Assembly (NCBI GenBank): GCA_964596645.1
Contig: CAZQVB010000047.1
Coordinates: 1-29,239 of the forward strand
Source: CAVQEK01 sp964596645
GTDB taxonomy: Bacteria > Bacteroidota > Bacteroidia > Cytophagales > Cyclobacteriaceae
Reading direction: 5' to 3'
DNA length: 29,239 nucleotides
The notes under the pieces are model-generated. The model searched no databases. It was not told where the DNA came from and saw only the letters and a list, made by a program, of their open reading frames with translations. Both the position numbers and the translations under genes were made by a program. This document shows positions 16,863 through 25,429 of this stretch, in pieces; positions within the stretch are counted from its first letter, which is position 1; the number at the start of each line of letters is the position of its first letter.

Positions 16863-19232
16863 TCATTTCTTATTGCGGTTTGGCGCTATGTAGTGGTTTT
16901 CATCCTCTTCATACACATGCGTTTCCGTTATCCTAAACTTGGCTTTCAGCCGGTCTATAGTTACCTCGTACTCACCTTCTTCCACGCGCCAGCGGAGGTC
17001 TTGCCCTACAAAGGCTACATCCTTGGCTTGGAGCGGGAAAGTGACCATTTTGCTTTCACCAGGCTGCAGCTCCACTTTTTCGAAGCCGCGCAGGCGCTTC
17101 ACATCAGGCGATATGGAGGCATATAGATCGGATACGTACAGTTGTGCTACGTCTTTGCCGGGCCGGTCACCCGTGTTGGTTACCCGCACAGAAATATTGA
17201 TTGTGCCCGAGGCATCTAGGGCGCTGTTGCTCAGCTTTACATCCGAATACTCAAACGTGGTGTAGCTAATACCATGACCAAACGGATATTGTATGGCAAA
17301 GTCAGATTCGTAGTCGTATGCGCCTTCCATCTTATTTTGCTCTTCCGATGGTTTATGGTCATAGGTCACCAGGGTATTGGCATACATCGGGTAGGTGTAG
17401 GGCAGGTGGCCGCTGGGATTTACCTTGCCGAAAAGCACATCAGCCAGGGCATCGCCGCCAAAGTTGCCCGGCAGGTAGGTGTGCACTATGGCGCCCATGC
17501 CGGGCTCGATCTCGCGAATAAGCCGCGGCCGGCCCTGGTTCAGTACCAGTATTACCGGCTTGCCGGTGTCGGCCATAGCCTGCGCCAGTTGTATCTGATT
17601 TTCGCTTATGGTGAGGTCGTGCAGGTCGCCGGGTTTTTCCGTGTAGCTGTTTTCGCCTAGGCAGAGCACAATGTAATCGACATCGGTAGCAGCCTCTGCG
17701 GCAGCCTCCACATCCACCTCGGTTTCTTCCCAGTATTTGCCCGTTTCGTCATACGCTATGCCTTGAACGAACGTGACATGCTCGCTGCCAGCTTCTTTTT
17801 GTATGGCCTCCAGTATGGTGTTGTATTTACCGGCAAATTCTTCCACCTTTTCTCCCTGCCAGGAGTACGTCCAGCCGCCATTCAGGCTGCGCATGCTGTT
17901 GGCGTTGGGGCCGGTCACGAGTATTTTGGCGCCTGGCTTCAAGGGCAGCAGGTTTTTGTTGTTTTTCAGTAGAGTGATGGACTCTGCCGCAGTTTGGTAG
18001 GCGGCCTGTTCAAAACCGGCGCTGCCAAATTTGGGATAGTTTTTATAGTGGGTCACGGGAGTATCGAACAGGCCCAGCTTCACCTTCATAGTGAGAATGC
18101 GCCGTACGGCATCGTCAATGCGCGCCATGGGTACCTCTCCCTCTTTTACCAGCGCTACCAGGTGGTCGCAGAAGTCGAAGCTGTATGGGATCATCGACAT
18201 GTCGATACCCGCATTGATGGCCAGCTTTACTGCTTCTTTTGGCGTGGCGGCCACTTTGTCGCGGGTGTGCAGGTTGTCAATATCTGCCCAGTCCGTCACC
18301 ACCAGGCCTGTGAAGTCGAGCTCTTCTTTGAGCAGCTTGGTGAGTAGGTCATGACTGGCGTGTACCGGTGTGCCGTTGATGAGCGCCGAATTGACCATAA
18401 TGCTGTGCGCTCCGGCCTCGATAGCAGCGCGAAAGGGGGGCAGATGCCTTTCCCGAAGTTCTATCTCCGGTATGAAGGCAGGGGTGCGGTCTTTGCCGGA
18501 AACGGGCACAGAATAGCCCAGGAAGTGCTTCAGACAAGCAGCTACATGTTCGGGATTGGAAATATCGTTATGTTCCCCTTCATAGCCATCTACCATTTGT
18601 ATGGCCAGCTCTGAGGTGAGGTACACATCTTCGCCGAAGCCTTCCCAAATGCGTGGAAAGCGCGGGTCGCGACCTATGTCGAGCACCGGTGAGAAGTTCC
18701 AGGGGATGCCGGAAGCCCGGGTTTCATAAGCCGTTATCTCAGCGCCCCGCTTTACCAGTGCACGATTGAATGTGGCTGCCTGGCCGATCTGCTGAGGAAA
18801 GAATGTGGCCCCCGCCGTATAGGTGGTGCCGTGAATGGCGTCTACGCCATAGACGATGGGTATGCCCAGGCGTGTATCATAGATGGCTACACGCTGCAAT
18901 TCGCTGATGATCTCGTGCCATTTCTCCACCGACCGCGCCCTGTTATTGGCCGTGTTCAGCACAGAGCCTATGTGATAGTCGACCAGGGCCTTCCTTACCA
19001 GCGTATCATTGAGCTGCATGGGCTCATCGCTTGAAAACTGATCGGGGCCTTTGGTGATCACGTCTACCGTAATTTGCGCCATCTGACCCACTTTTTCCTC
19101 CAGGGTCATTTTGCTGAGCAAATCCTCTACTTTCTGATTCACTTCCTCCCCGGCCTGATGCTTTTGTGCAGGGTGAAAGGACGTGAAAAGTGCCGCTATG
19201 GCTAGTATGCATATTCTCCCTATTGTATTCAT
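16863..19232 (-). CDS. Glycoside hydrolase family 3 beta-glucosidase (PUL-2)
   Basis: The product (789 aa) is an exo-acting retaining beta-glucosidase that should release glucose from oligosaccharides made by the GH16 enzyme. An N-terminal hydrophobic segment (MNTIGRICILAIAALFTSF) suggests export to the periplasm. The (beta/alpha)8 domain contains VDAIHGTTY and SPVLDIGRDPRFPR, with KHFLGY at 235-240. The nucleophile is D314 in LVVTDWADI. The second alpha/beta domain has GPNANSMRSLNGGWTYSW and the probable acid/base E527 in LCLGENSYTEKPGDL. A C-terminal fibronectin III-like domain (about 680-760) follows. All expected residues are present. The TDWADI context resembles exo-beta-1,3/1,4-glucanase members. 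It is the last gene of the susC-susD-gh16-gh3 operon. Confidence 0.94.
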   Translation of the reverse strand: MNTIGRICILAIAALFTSFHPAQKHQAGEEVNQKVEDLLSKMTLEEKVGQMAQITVDVITKGPDQFSSDEPMQLNDTLVRKALVDYHIGSVLNTANNRARSVEKWHEIISELQRVAIYDTRLGIPIVYGVDAIHGTTYTAGATFFPQQIGQAATFNRALVKRGAEITAYETRASGIPWNFSPVLDIGRDPRFPRIWEGFGEDVYLTSELAIQMVDGYEGEHNDISNPEHVAACLKHFLGYSVPVSGKDRTPAFIPEIELRERHLPPFRAAIEAGAHSIMVNSALINGTPVHASHDLLTKLLKEELDFTGLVVTDWADIDNLHTRDKVAATPKEAVKLAINAGIDMSMIPYSFDFCDHLVALVKEGEVPMARIDDAVRRILTMKVKLGLFDTPVTHYKNYPKFGSAGFEQAAYQTAAESITLLKNNKNLLPLKPGAKILVTGPNANSMRSLNGGWTYSWQGEKVEEFAGKYNTILEAIQKEAGSEHVTFVQGIAYDETGKYWEETEVDVEAAAEAATDVDYIVLCLGENSYTEKPGDLHDLTISENQIQLAQAMADTGKPVILVLNQGRPRLIREIEPGMGAIVHTYLPGNFGGDALADVLFGKVNPSGHLPYTYPMYANTLVTYDHKPSEEQNKMEGAYDYESDFAIQYPFGHGISYTTFEYSDVKLSNSALDASGTINISVRVTNTGDRPGKDVAQLYVSDLYASISPDVKRLRGFEKVELQPGESKMVTFPLQAKDVAFVGQDLRWRVEEGEYEVTIDRLKAKFRITETHVYEEDENHYIAPNRNKK

Positions 19233-19255
19233 TGCGTGATATTGGGTTTTTTGTT

Positions 19256-19367
19256 GCCGGTCTGACTATCGTCCGACCTTAAATATTGGTTCTAGTGCCG
19301 GTCTGACTGTTGTCTGGCCTTAAATAATGGTTCTAGTGTCGGTATGACTGACTATCGTCCGACCTTA
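19256..19367. repeat. Tandem 41-bp repeat with hairpin potential between gh16 and gh3
   Basis: Two 41-bp units (19256-19296 and 19297-19337) match at 36 of 41 positions. A third, partial unit with a small internal duplication runs into the gh16 stop codon (19365-19367). Each unit contains an imperfect inverted repeat: GGTCTGAC-TATC-GTCCGACC in unit 1. There is no T-run. This looks like tandem intercistronic stem-loops in the operon mRNA, and it may affect the relative expression of gh16 and gh3. Confidence 0.75.
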
Positions 19368-20204
19368 TTCTTTTAATGCGTAAGCACGGATGTAGTCAAT
19401 TTCCATGGTGGCGGGGAAGGCGCTGTCGTCAATGCCTTGTATACCACCCCAGTTGCCGCCCACGGCTATGTTGAGCAGTAAATGAAATTTTTTATCAAAG
19501 GGCCACACTTCAGAGTTGGAGCTTTCTTTCAGAAACTCGAAAATCTTTTCCCCGTCAATGAAGCCATGGATATAGTCGGGTGTCCAGTCTATGCGGTAGG
19601 TGTGAAACTCGGAGGTCGCATTTTCCACCTGTTTACTTTTCGATATTTGAGTTTCTTTTACATGATTGTAGGCTGCCGTATGCACGCTGATGTGCACCTG
19701 GTTGGGGTCAAACCCCACATGCTCCATGATGTCGATCTCGCCGGAGGCCGGCCAGCCGCCATAGGCCCATTCGGTGGGCAGCATCCATATGGCAGGCCAC
19801 GTGCCGCGCCCTCCGGGCAGCTTGGCCCTGGCCTCAATGCGGCCATACAGAAAGTCTGCCTTGTCTCTGGATACCAGCCTTGCGGAGGTATAGTTTCGAT
19901 CTTCCATTTCCTCCTTTTTGACCTTTATGGTGAGCACACCGTCGCCGACGTAGGCGTTGTCCAGATGATCGGTGTAAAACTGAAGCTCATTGTTGCCCCA
20001 GCCACTGCCTCCGGTTTCGTAGCTCCAGGTGCTGGCATCGGGCTTGCCGGCATACTCAAACTCCTCTGCCCATTGGGGTGTATCACTATATTCATACACC
20101 AAGGGCTGATCGGGCTGCGGATCTTTTGGGCTGTCTTTACTGTCCGATCCGCACGCACTGCAGAAGATGCAGAGAAACAAGGCAAAGCTGTTGGGCAATT
20201 TCAT
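19365..20204 (-). CDS. GH16 endo-beta-1,3-glucanase (laminarinase-type) lipoprotein (PUL-2)
   Basis: The product (279 aa from the chosen start) is a retaining endo-glucanase. The lipoprotein signal MKLPNSFALFLCIFCSAC has the lipidated cysteine at C18. This fixes the start at 20204, although the frame is open to 20318; the longer version would bury the signal. The jelly-roll domain spans about 40-279. The active site is GEIDIMEH with nucleophile E156, D158 and acid/base E161. The extra residue (EIDIME) is the beta-bulge form typical of laminarinases and related GH16_3 enzymes, as opposed to the lichenase form EIDIE. Substrate-cleft motifs such as PAIWMLP and the C-terminal MEIDYIRAY are also present. 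It would act at the cell surface, feeding SusCD and the GH3 enzyme. It lies 189 bp after susD-2. Confidence 0.94.
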   Translation of the reverse strand: MKLPNSFALFLCIFCSACGSDSKDSPKDPQPDQPLVYEYSDTPQWAEEFEYAGKPDASTWSYETGGSGWGNNELQFYTDHLDNAYVGDGVLTIKVKKEEMEDRNYTSARLVSRDKADFLYGRIEARAKLPGGRGTWPAIWMLPTEWAYGGWPASGEIDIMEHVGFDPNQVHISVHTAAYNHVKETQISKSKQVENATSEFHTYRIDWTPDYIHGFIDGEKIFEFLKESSNSEVWPFDKKFHLLLNIAVGGNWGGIQGIDDSAFPATMEIDYIRAYALKE

Positions 20205-20220
20205 GTCTGGCACTGTTAGT

Positions 20221-20350
20221 TGATCAATTGTCTTCCAAAGAGGGTATATGTAGTTTTCCATATTACGAACACTGACATAATATTGGTAGTCACAATGGCT
20301 ACTTCTGATGATCAACACAGGCCATTGTTGTATCAGTGAATGATCAATTG
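20221..20350. repeat. Direct repeat TGATCAATTG, two copies
   Basis: The same 10-mer occurs at 20221-20230 and 20341-20350, bracketing most of the susD-2/gh16 gap. Each contains the palindrome TGATCA. It could be a protein site or chance. Confidence 0.35.
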
Positions 20351-20352
20351 AG

Positions 20353-20379
20353 CAAGGGCTGCCGCCCGGGCAGCCCTTG
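20353..20379 (-). terminator. Strong stem-loop after susD-2
   Basis: CAAGGGCTGCC and GGCAGCCCTTG form a perfect 11-bp GC-rich stem around a 5-nt loop, 14 bp after the susD-2 stop. No T-run follows on the minus strand, so it is more likely a 3'-end-protecting or partial-termination element that raises susCD mRNA relative to gh16-gh3. Confidence 0.6.
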
Positions 20380-20393
20380 TCAGATTATTTGTA

Positions 20394-21908
20394 TCAATAG
20401 CCGTCGTTTTGCTCCAGCCCTGCCGAACGAATATCGTTGATGGGTATAGGCAACACTTCATTTTTTCCACTTTCAAATCCATACGGACCGAGCTCTTCGG
20501 CCGCTTTACCCCAGCGCACCAGGTCGAGGAAGCGGTGGCCTTCAAAGGCAAGCTCCAGCTGGCGCTCGTCCACAATGGCCTCAAACAACGCTTCGCCAGA
20601 TGCCGATACCTCAGGAAGATCAGTACCGGGCCGTTGCCGCACCATATTCAGGTACTCCCTGGCTTTTTGCTCATTGCCTGTGCGGTACTGGGCCTCTGCC
20701 GCCATCAGCAGCACATCGGCATAGCGAATGATGCGCCAGTTGGTGGTGTAGTTCAACTCACCTACCGGAACGGTTTGCGTAGAAAAGGTGCCATATTTCC
20801 TGCGCAGATAACCCTCAAAATCCCATAGACCTTCTCCAGTCCAGTTGCCACCCATGGCTTCGAGTTCCTCTACAGACATCACGTTGATCCAGCGTCGCTG
20901 GCTGTCGCCGGCATCTACAAAGGCGTTGTACATTTTTTCTGTAGGCACATTGAAGCCCCAGCCCCCAATGAGGGAGTCGCCCGGCGCCTTGGTGTAGTAG
21001 TCGGCGCGTGGGCCCATCAGCTGAATGTGTATGTTGCTTTCGGGCTTTTGCCCCCATGGAAAGTTACCCCAATCATAAGCTTCTGCCGTAGTATATGAAA
21101 GCTCAAAGAGCGATTCCATGCCAAACTCACCTTCAAGCGAAAAGACCCGTGCTACCGAAGGTTCCAATTCGAATACGCCTGAGTTGATCACGGTTTCAAA
21201 TTGCGCTGCGGCTTCCGGCCATTTTTCCTGATATAGATATGCCTTGCCCAACATGGCCTGCGCCACACCCTTGGAAACCCTGAATTTGTTGTGCAGGTCG
21301 TAGGTGCTCTTCAGCGGAAGATCGGGAATGGCTTCGGTCAGGTCTTGCTCTATGGCAGCGTATACCTCAGATACAGGAGCCCGCTCCACCGCTGTATAGC
21401 TGCTGGGGTCGATTTCTTCCAGCACCAGCGGCACAGCGTCCCAAAGCGTTACCAGATCGAAATAATTGATCGCCCGGAGTGTCTTAGCTTCGGCGATCAG
21501 CCTTTGTTGTATGTCGGTATCGCCAGGCAGTTGATTGATCACCTTATTGGCACGGTAGATGGCGAAATAGAGCATCTTCCAGGTGTCGCGAATTTTGTCA
21601 TTTTGCGAGTCAATGTTGAAGTCATCGAGATCCTGATAGCCCTTCTGGTCGCCATCGTTGCTGCCGCCGGCATTGCTCTCGTCAGAGAGCATGGTCTTTA
21701 CCATATAAATGCTCGCCCAACTGTTGAAGTAATGGGCGGAGGTCATGTCGTAGATGCCTGTGACGGCCTGCATCGCATCGGCATCGGTTTCATAAAACTC
21801 ATCTTCCAACAGCCTGCCGGGCACTTCTTCTTCCAGGAAGTCGTCGCAGGCGGTAGCCATCATCATGAGCAGGGCTACCATGGTATTGATCATTAGTGTC
21901 TTTTTCAT
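20394..21908 (-). CDS. SusD/RagB-family glycan-binding lipoprotein (PUL-2)
   Basis: The product (504 aa) is the surface glycan-binding partner of SusC-2. Lipoprotein signal ending in ATAC (C21), then CDDFLEEEVPGRLLEDEFYETDADA, the usual SusD mature N-terminus. TPR-like helices and the C-terminal motifs YADVLLMAAEAQYRTGNEQ, LNMVRQRPG and DERQLELAFEGHRFLDLVRWG are present. Complete and in frame. It begins 20 bp after susC-2 and precedes gh16 and gh3 in the same direction. By context it would bind beta-1,3-glucan, but no binding residues can be named from sequence alone. Confidence 0.94.
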   Translation of the reverse strand: MKKTLMINTMVALLMMMATACDDFLEEEVPGRLLEDEFYETDADAMQAVTGIYDMTSAHYFNSWASIYMVKTMLSDESNAGGSNDGDQKGYQDLDDFNIDSQNDKIRDTWKMLYFAIYRANKVINQLPGDTDIQQRLIAEAKTLRAINYFDLVTLWDAVPLVLEEIDPSSYTAVERAPVSEVYAAIEQDLTEAIPDLPLKSTYDLHNKFRVSKGVAQAMLGKAYLYQEKWPEAAAQFETVINSGVFELEPSVARVFSLEGEFGMESLFELSYTTAEAYDWGNFPWGQKPESNIHIQLMGPRADYYTKAPGDSLIGGWGFNVPTEKMYNAFVDAGDSQRRWINVMSVEELEAMGGNWTGEGLWDFEGYLRRKYGTFSTQTVPVGELNYTTNWRIIRYADVLLMAAEAQYRTGNEQKAREYLNMVRQRPGTDLPEVSASGEALFEAIVDERQLELAFEGHRFLDLVRWGKAAEELGPYGFESGKNEVLPIPINDIRSAGLEQNDGY

Positions 21909-21928
21909 AGGATATATCTTTTTGTCGA

Positions 21929-24900
21929 TTAAAAACTAAAGGTGAGGCCGCCAAGTACAGTGCGAGGGATGGGGTATACGCCTCTGTCTATACCTATGCT
22001 GTTCACATTGCCGCTGCCTGCCTCGGGGTCTATGCCCGGGTACCCGGTGAAGGTGAAGAAATTGTCGAGCGACACATACACACGGGCACTATTGATGCCG
22101 ATGCGGTTCAGCAGTGTGTTTGGCAATGTATAGCCGAGTTGCAGTTGGCGTATGCGGGCAAAAGAGCCATCGAATACCATCAGGTCGCTGCTATATATCT
22201 GCGTGCTGCTGGTATTGGGCGCAAACCAATCGTCGGTAGAGCCTTCGCCCGTCCAGCGGTCTTCGTAGAAAAAGGCCGGCTTGTTGGCGGTAGGCCTGTC
22301 AATGCGGTTGAAGCCCATCAATACTTCATTGCCTACCTGGCCTTGCAAAAACAACAGCAGGTCGAAGCCTTTGTAGCGGAAGTTCAGCCGCGTACCAAAG
22401 TACACATCGGGATGCGGATCGCCGATGTAGGTCTGGTCGGCCGGTGATATTTGTCCGTCTTCGTTGGTATCTACTATGCGCGGATAGCCGGGTTGCGGGC
22501 TATATCCGGTAAGGCCATCGCTCAGGTATTCGGTCACCTCTTGCTCATTTTGCAATATGCCGTCGGTGACATACCCATTGAAGTACCACACCGGGTAGCC
22601 TTCCTGAAACTGTGTAGCTCCGCTCCATCCTGTGCCCACATTAGACCCGCTGATGATGGGGTAGTCGGGGTCGAGGTAGGTCACTTCATTGTGCAGCGTG
22701 GTGAGGTTGGCGCTGAGGTCGTACTGAAACTCACTTTCGGTGGCGTTTCTGAAAGCTATATCGAATTCAAAACCTCTGTTCACCACATTGCCGGCATTTA
22801 CAAATGGCAGCACATTGCCTGCGAACAGCGGCGGTGCACCTGGGGTGATCAGGTCTTTGGTTTTTTTGTGAAAATAGTCCATGGTAAAGTCGAGCCGCCC
22901 ATTGAGCATGGTGAGGTCGAGGCCCACATCCACCTGCTCACTGGTTTCCCAGGTCAGGTAGGGGTTTTCCAAATTGGTCGGGGCCGCGCCTGTAAGATAT
23001 TCCTGATCGGGGCCTGGTATGGGGTAGCGTATTACGCCGTCGGCATTGGTAGAAACAAATTTCTGCCATTGGCCCGGGAAGATGTTCGACAGGCTGCCGT
23101 TTTGGCCCCAGCTGGCCCTGAGTTTACGTAATTGATCACATCGGACAAACCGTCGCTGTAGAAGTCTTCATTGGATTATGACCCAGCCTACAGAGGCGGA
23201 AGGGAAGGTGCCCCACTGGTTGCCATCCGCAAGCATCGATGAGCCATCGTAGCGCACTGTGGCATTGAAAAGGTAGGTGTTGTTGTAGTCGTAAGACACG
23301 CGCCCAAAGAAGGAGGCCAGTGATCGTGTTTCCGGGCGGCTGCCAATCCTGTCCAGATTGTCGGGTGTGAAGTCGCCATAAGCCCACTTGTCTTCTTCCC
23401 GGAAAAGGCCCGAGTAGCTGCCGTTCACATTGTTGTAGGTATACTCCTGAATGGCAGTACCGGCCAGCACGCTGAAGTTGTGTACGCCAATGGTGCGCTC
23501 ATAGCTGGCGAAGTTTTCCCACTGCCAGGTGTACCATTGATCCCAGTTGTCGGAGCCTGTGGCAGTCGGATTCTGGCTTTCGCTGGAGTACCAGAAGGTG
23601 GGCGTCCAGGTGTGGTAGCGTTGGAATGCGGCATCTATACCCAGCCTCGATGTAAACTTCAGCCCCAGCACAGGGCTCACCTCGGCGAAGACGTTACCCA
23701 GTATTTTGCTTTGCACGGTATTGCCCTTGTTCAGCTGGATGCGTGCCAGGGGATTGCCAAATTCGCCTCTCACATAGTTGGAGATGCCGTAGTAGTTGCC
23801 GTCTTCGTCAGTGACCAGAGGGTGGCCTGCCGCTATGGCGTTTTGTACATGAGGAGGCAGATTGGTATTGCCGTCGTATACCACAGGTGTAAGTGGGTCG
23901 AGCGAAAGGGCACTTCCTACAATGGAGCCATACTCATTGTCTTCGGATAAGCCGCGCCTATTGATGTATGCATAAGAAAGATTTTCGCCCACTGTGAGCC
24001 AGTCGTTCAGGTTGTGCCTGGAGTTGATCCTGACGGTGTACCGGTTGAACCGCGATTTCTCGCCACCGGCCACGCCTTCCTGCTGAAAGATGGTACCGCC
24101 CAGGAAGAAGGTGGATTTATCCGAGCCTCCGCTAAAGTTGAGGCTGTGGTTTTGCTGGGGTGCATTTTGAAAAAGTTCGCTAAACCAATCGGTGCCTTCA
24201 CCCAATCCTTCCACGTCTGCCTCAGAGGGTGCGCCGGACACGCCAGCCTCTTCCATATATTCCTGATATTGCTGGGCATTCATCAGCGGCATTAGGTTGG
24301 GGTCTACCGACTGCACGCCGTATTGGCCGTTGTATGTGATCTGGCTGCTGCCTTTTTCGCCCGATTTGGTGGTGATGATCACTACGCCGTTGGCGCCTTC
24401 AGCCCCATATATGGCCGCTGAAGCGGCATCTTTGAGTACTTCTATCGATTCTATTTCGCTTGGGCTCAGGTAATCCATACCGCCGGCACCGCTGCGTACA
24501 CCGTCAATGATGAACAGTGGGTCGGCGTTGCCGTTGGTAGAGGCGCCACGGATCCTGATCTTTGTGCCACTGCCGGGCGAGCCACTGTTGGGTACCACGT
24601 TCACACCGGGGGTGCGCCCTTGCAGCGCCTGATCGATGCGGCCGTTAGATACAGTTTGCAGTTCTTCCGCTTTCACCGAAGAAATGGCCCCGGTGGTCAG
24701 GCTTTTTTTCTGCTCGCCATAGCCAATCACCACGATCTCTTCCAGGGCGGTAACGTCGGGCAACATCACAATGTCGATGACCGTGCGATCGCCAACCAAT
24801 ACTTCTTCGGTGGTGTAGCCCACGTAAGAGTAAGCAAGCACCGCATTCTCCGAAGGTACTTCGAGCGTGTATGTACCCTCAAGATCGGAGATGGTGCCAA

Positions 24901-25075
24901 TAGACGTTCCTTTTACCACAATGCTTACACCCGGAAGTCCCTCTCCGGACTCTTCCGTCACTCTGCCGCTCACGGTGATCTCCTGCGCACTGGCCGGAAG
25001 CCAAAAGCCAGTGAGGCAAATGGCCAATAGTGTTCCGCGAAGCATTCTCCGAATTCGCGTAATTTCTGTTTTCAT
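21929..25075 (-). pseudogene. SusC/RagA-family TonB-linked outer membrane transporter (PUL-2), interrupted
   Basis: Expected to import beta-glucan oligosaccharides with SusD-2. A signal peptide ends near WLPASAQ. A carboxypeptidase-regulatory-like domain (VSGRVTEESGEGLPGVSI), LEEIVVIGYGEQKK, and the plug (FIIDGVRSG, VLKDAASAAIYGAEGANGVV) follow, then the barrel to a typical end (TVLGGLTFSF). A TGA at 23168-23170 stops the main frame after 635 codons. The neighbouring frame there reads SNEDFYSDGLSDVINYV, exactly what a SusC has at this place, and the original frame resumes at LRASWGQNGSLSNIFPG. An extra base at about 23175-23178 and a missing base at about 23123-23125 therefore put about 17 codons out of frame. 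Total span is 1049 codons, normal for SusC. First gene of the PUL-2 operon. Confidence 0.9.
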
Positions 25076-25429
25076 AATTGAACAAGGTTTAGGATTCCAT
25101 GAAATGTAATTTTCACACCTCAGTTACTCAATGAGTGAGAAATTTTCATTTCGAAAACTAACCTCGTCCGTAAGCCGGCGTTTTGCGCGTCACTACACTA
25201 TAAACACTTCAATAGCTGATTTCTCATACGCCTTTACTACGTCAGTGCTCCGGAACTTACAGATTGTCAAGAACTTAAAGTAGAGTGGCAGATTGAAGCT
25301 TATCAAATGCGAAACACTTTCTGACAAGACAGTCGATGTGGCCGGACAAAACCACAGCAGCAGGATAACAATTGAAACAATAGGCGTTATTCCGGTGATT
25401 TATTAAGGAATATAGTCTGGTGCATAGCA
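25076..25429. promoter_or_regulatory. Divergent intergenic region between susC-2 and its regulator
   Basis: This 354-bp gap has no protein-like frame and should hold the promoters of both the PUL-2 operon and the divergent regulator. On the minus strand a near-match to the -7 box (TAGTTTTC, seven of eight to TAnnTTTG) lies at 25153-25160, without a clear -33 element. No convincing box was found on the plus strand. It is the likely binding site for the LuxR-type regulator. Confidence 0.4.

Noticed and set aside
17274..17660. Plus-strand frames antisense to GH3
   Set aside because: GH3 is intact on the minus strand with catalytic residues; antisense translations show no motifs.
20205..20318. 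Upstream in-frame extension of the GH16 gene by 38 codons
   Set aside because: It would place the lipoprotein signal peptide internally; the ATG at 20204 gives a standard lipoprotein start.
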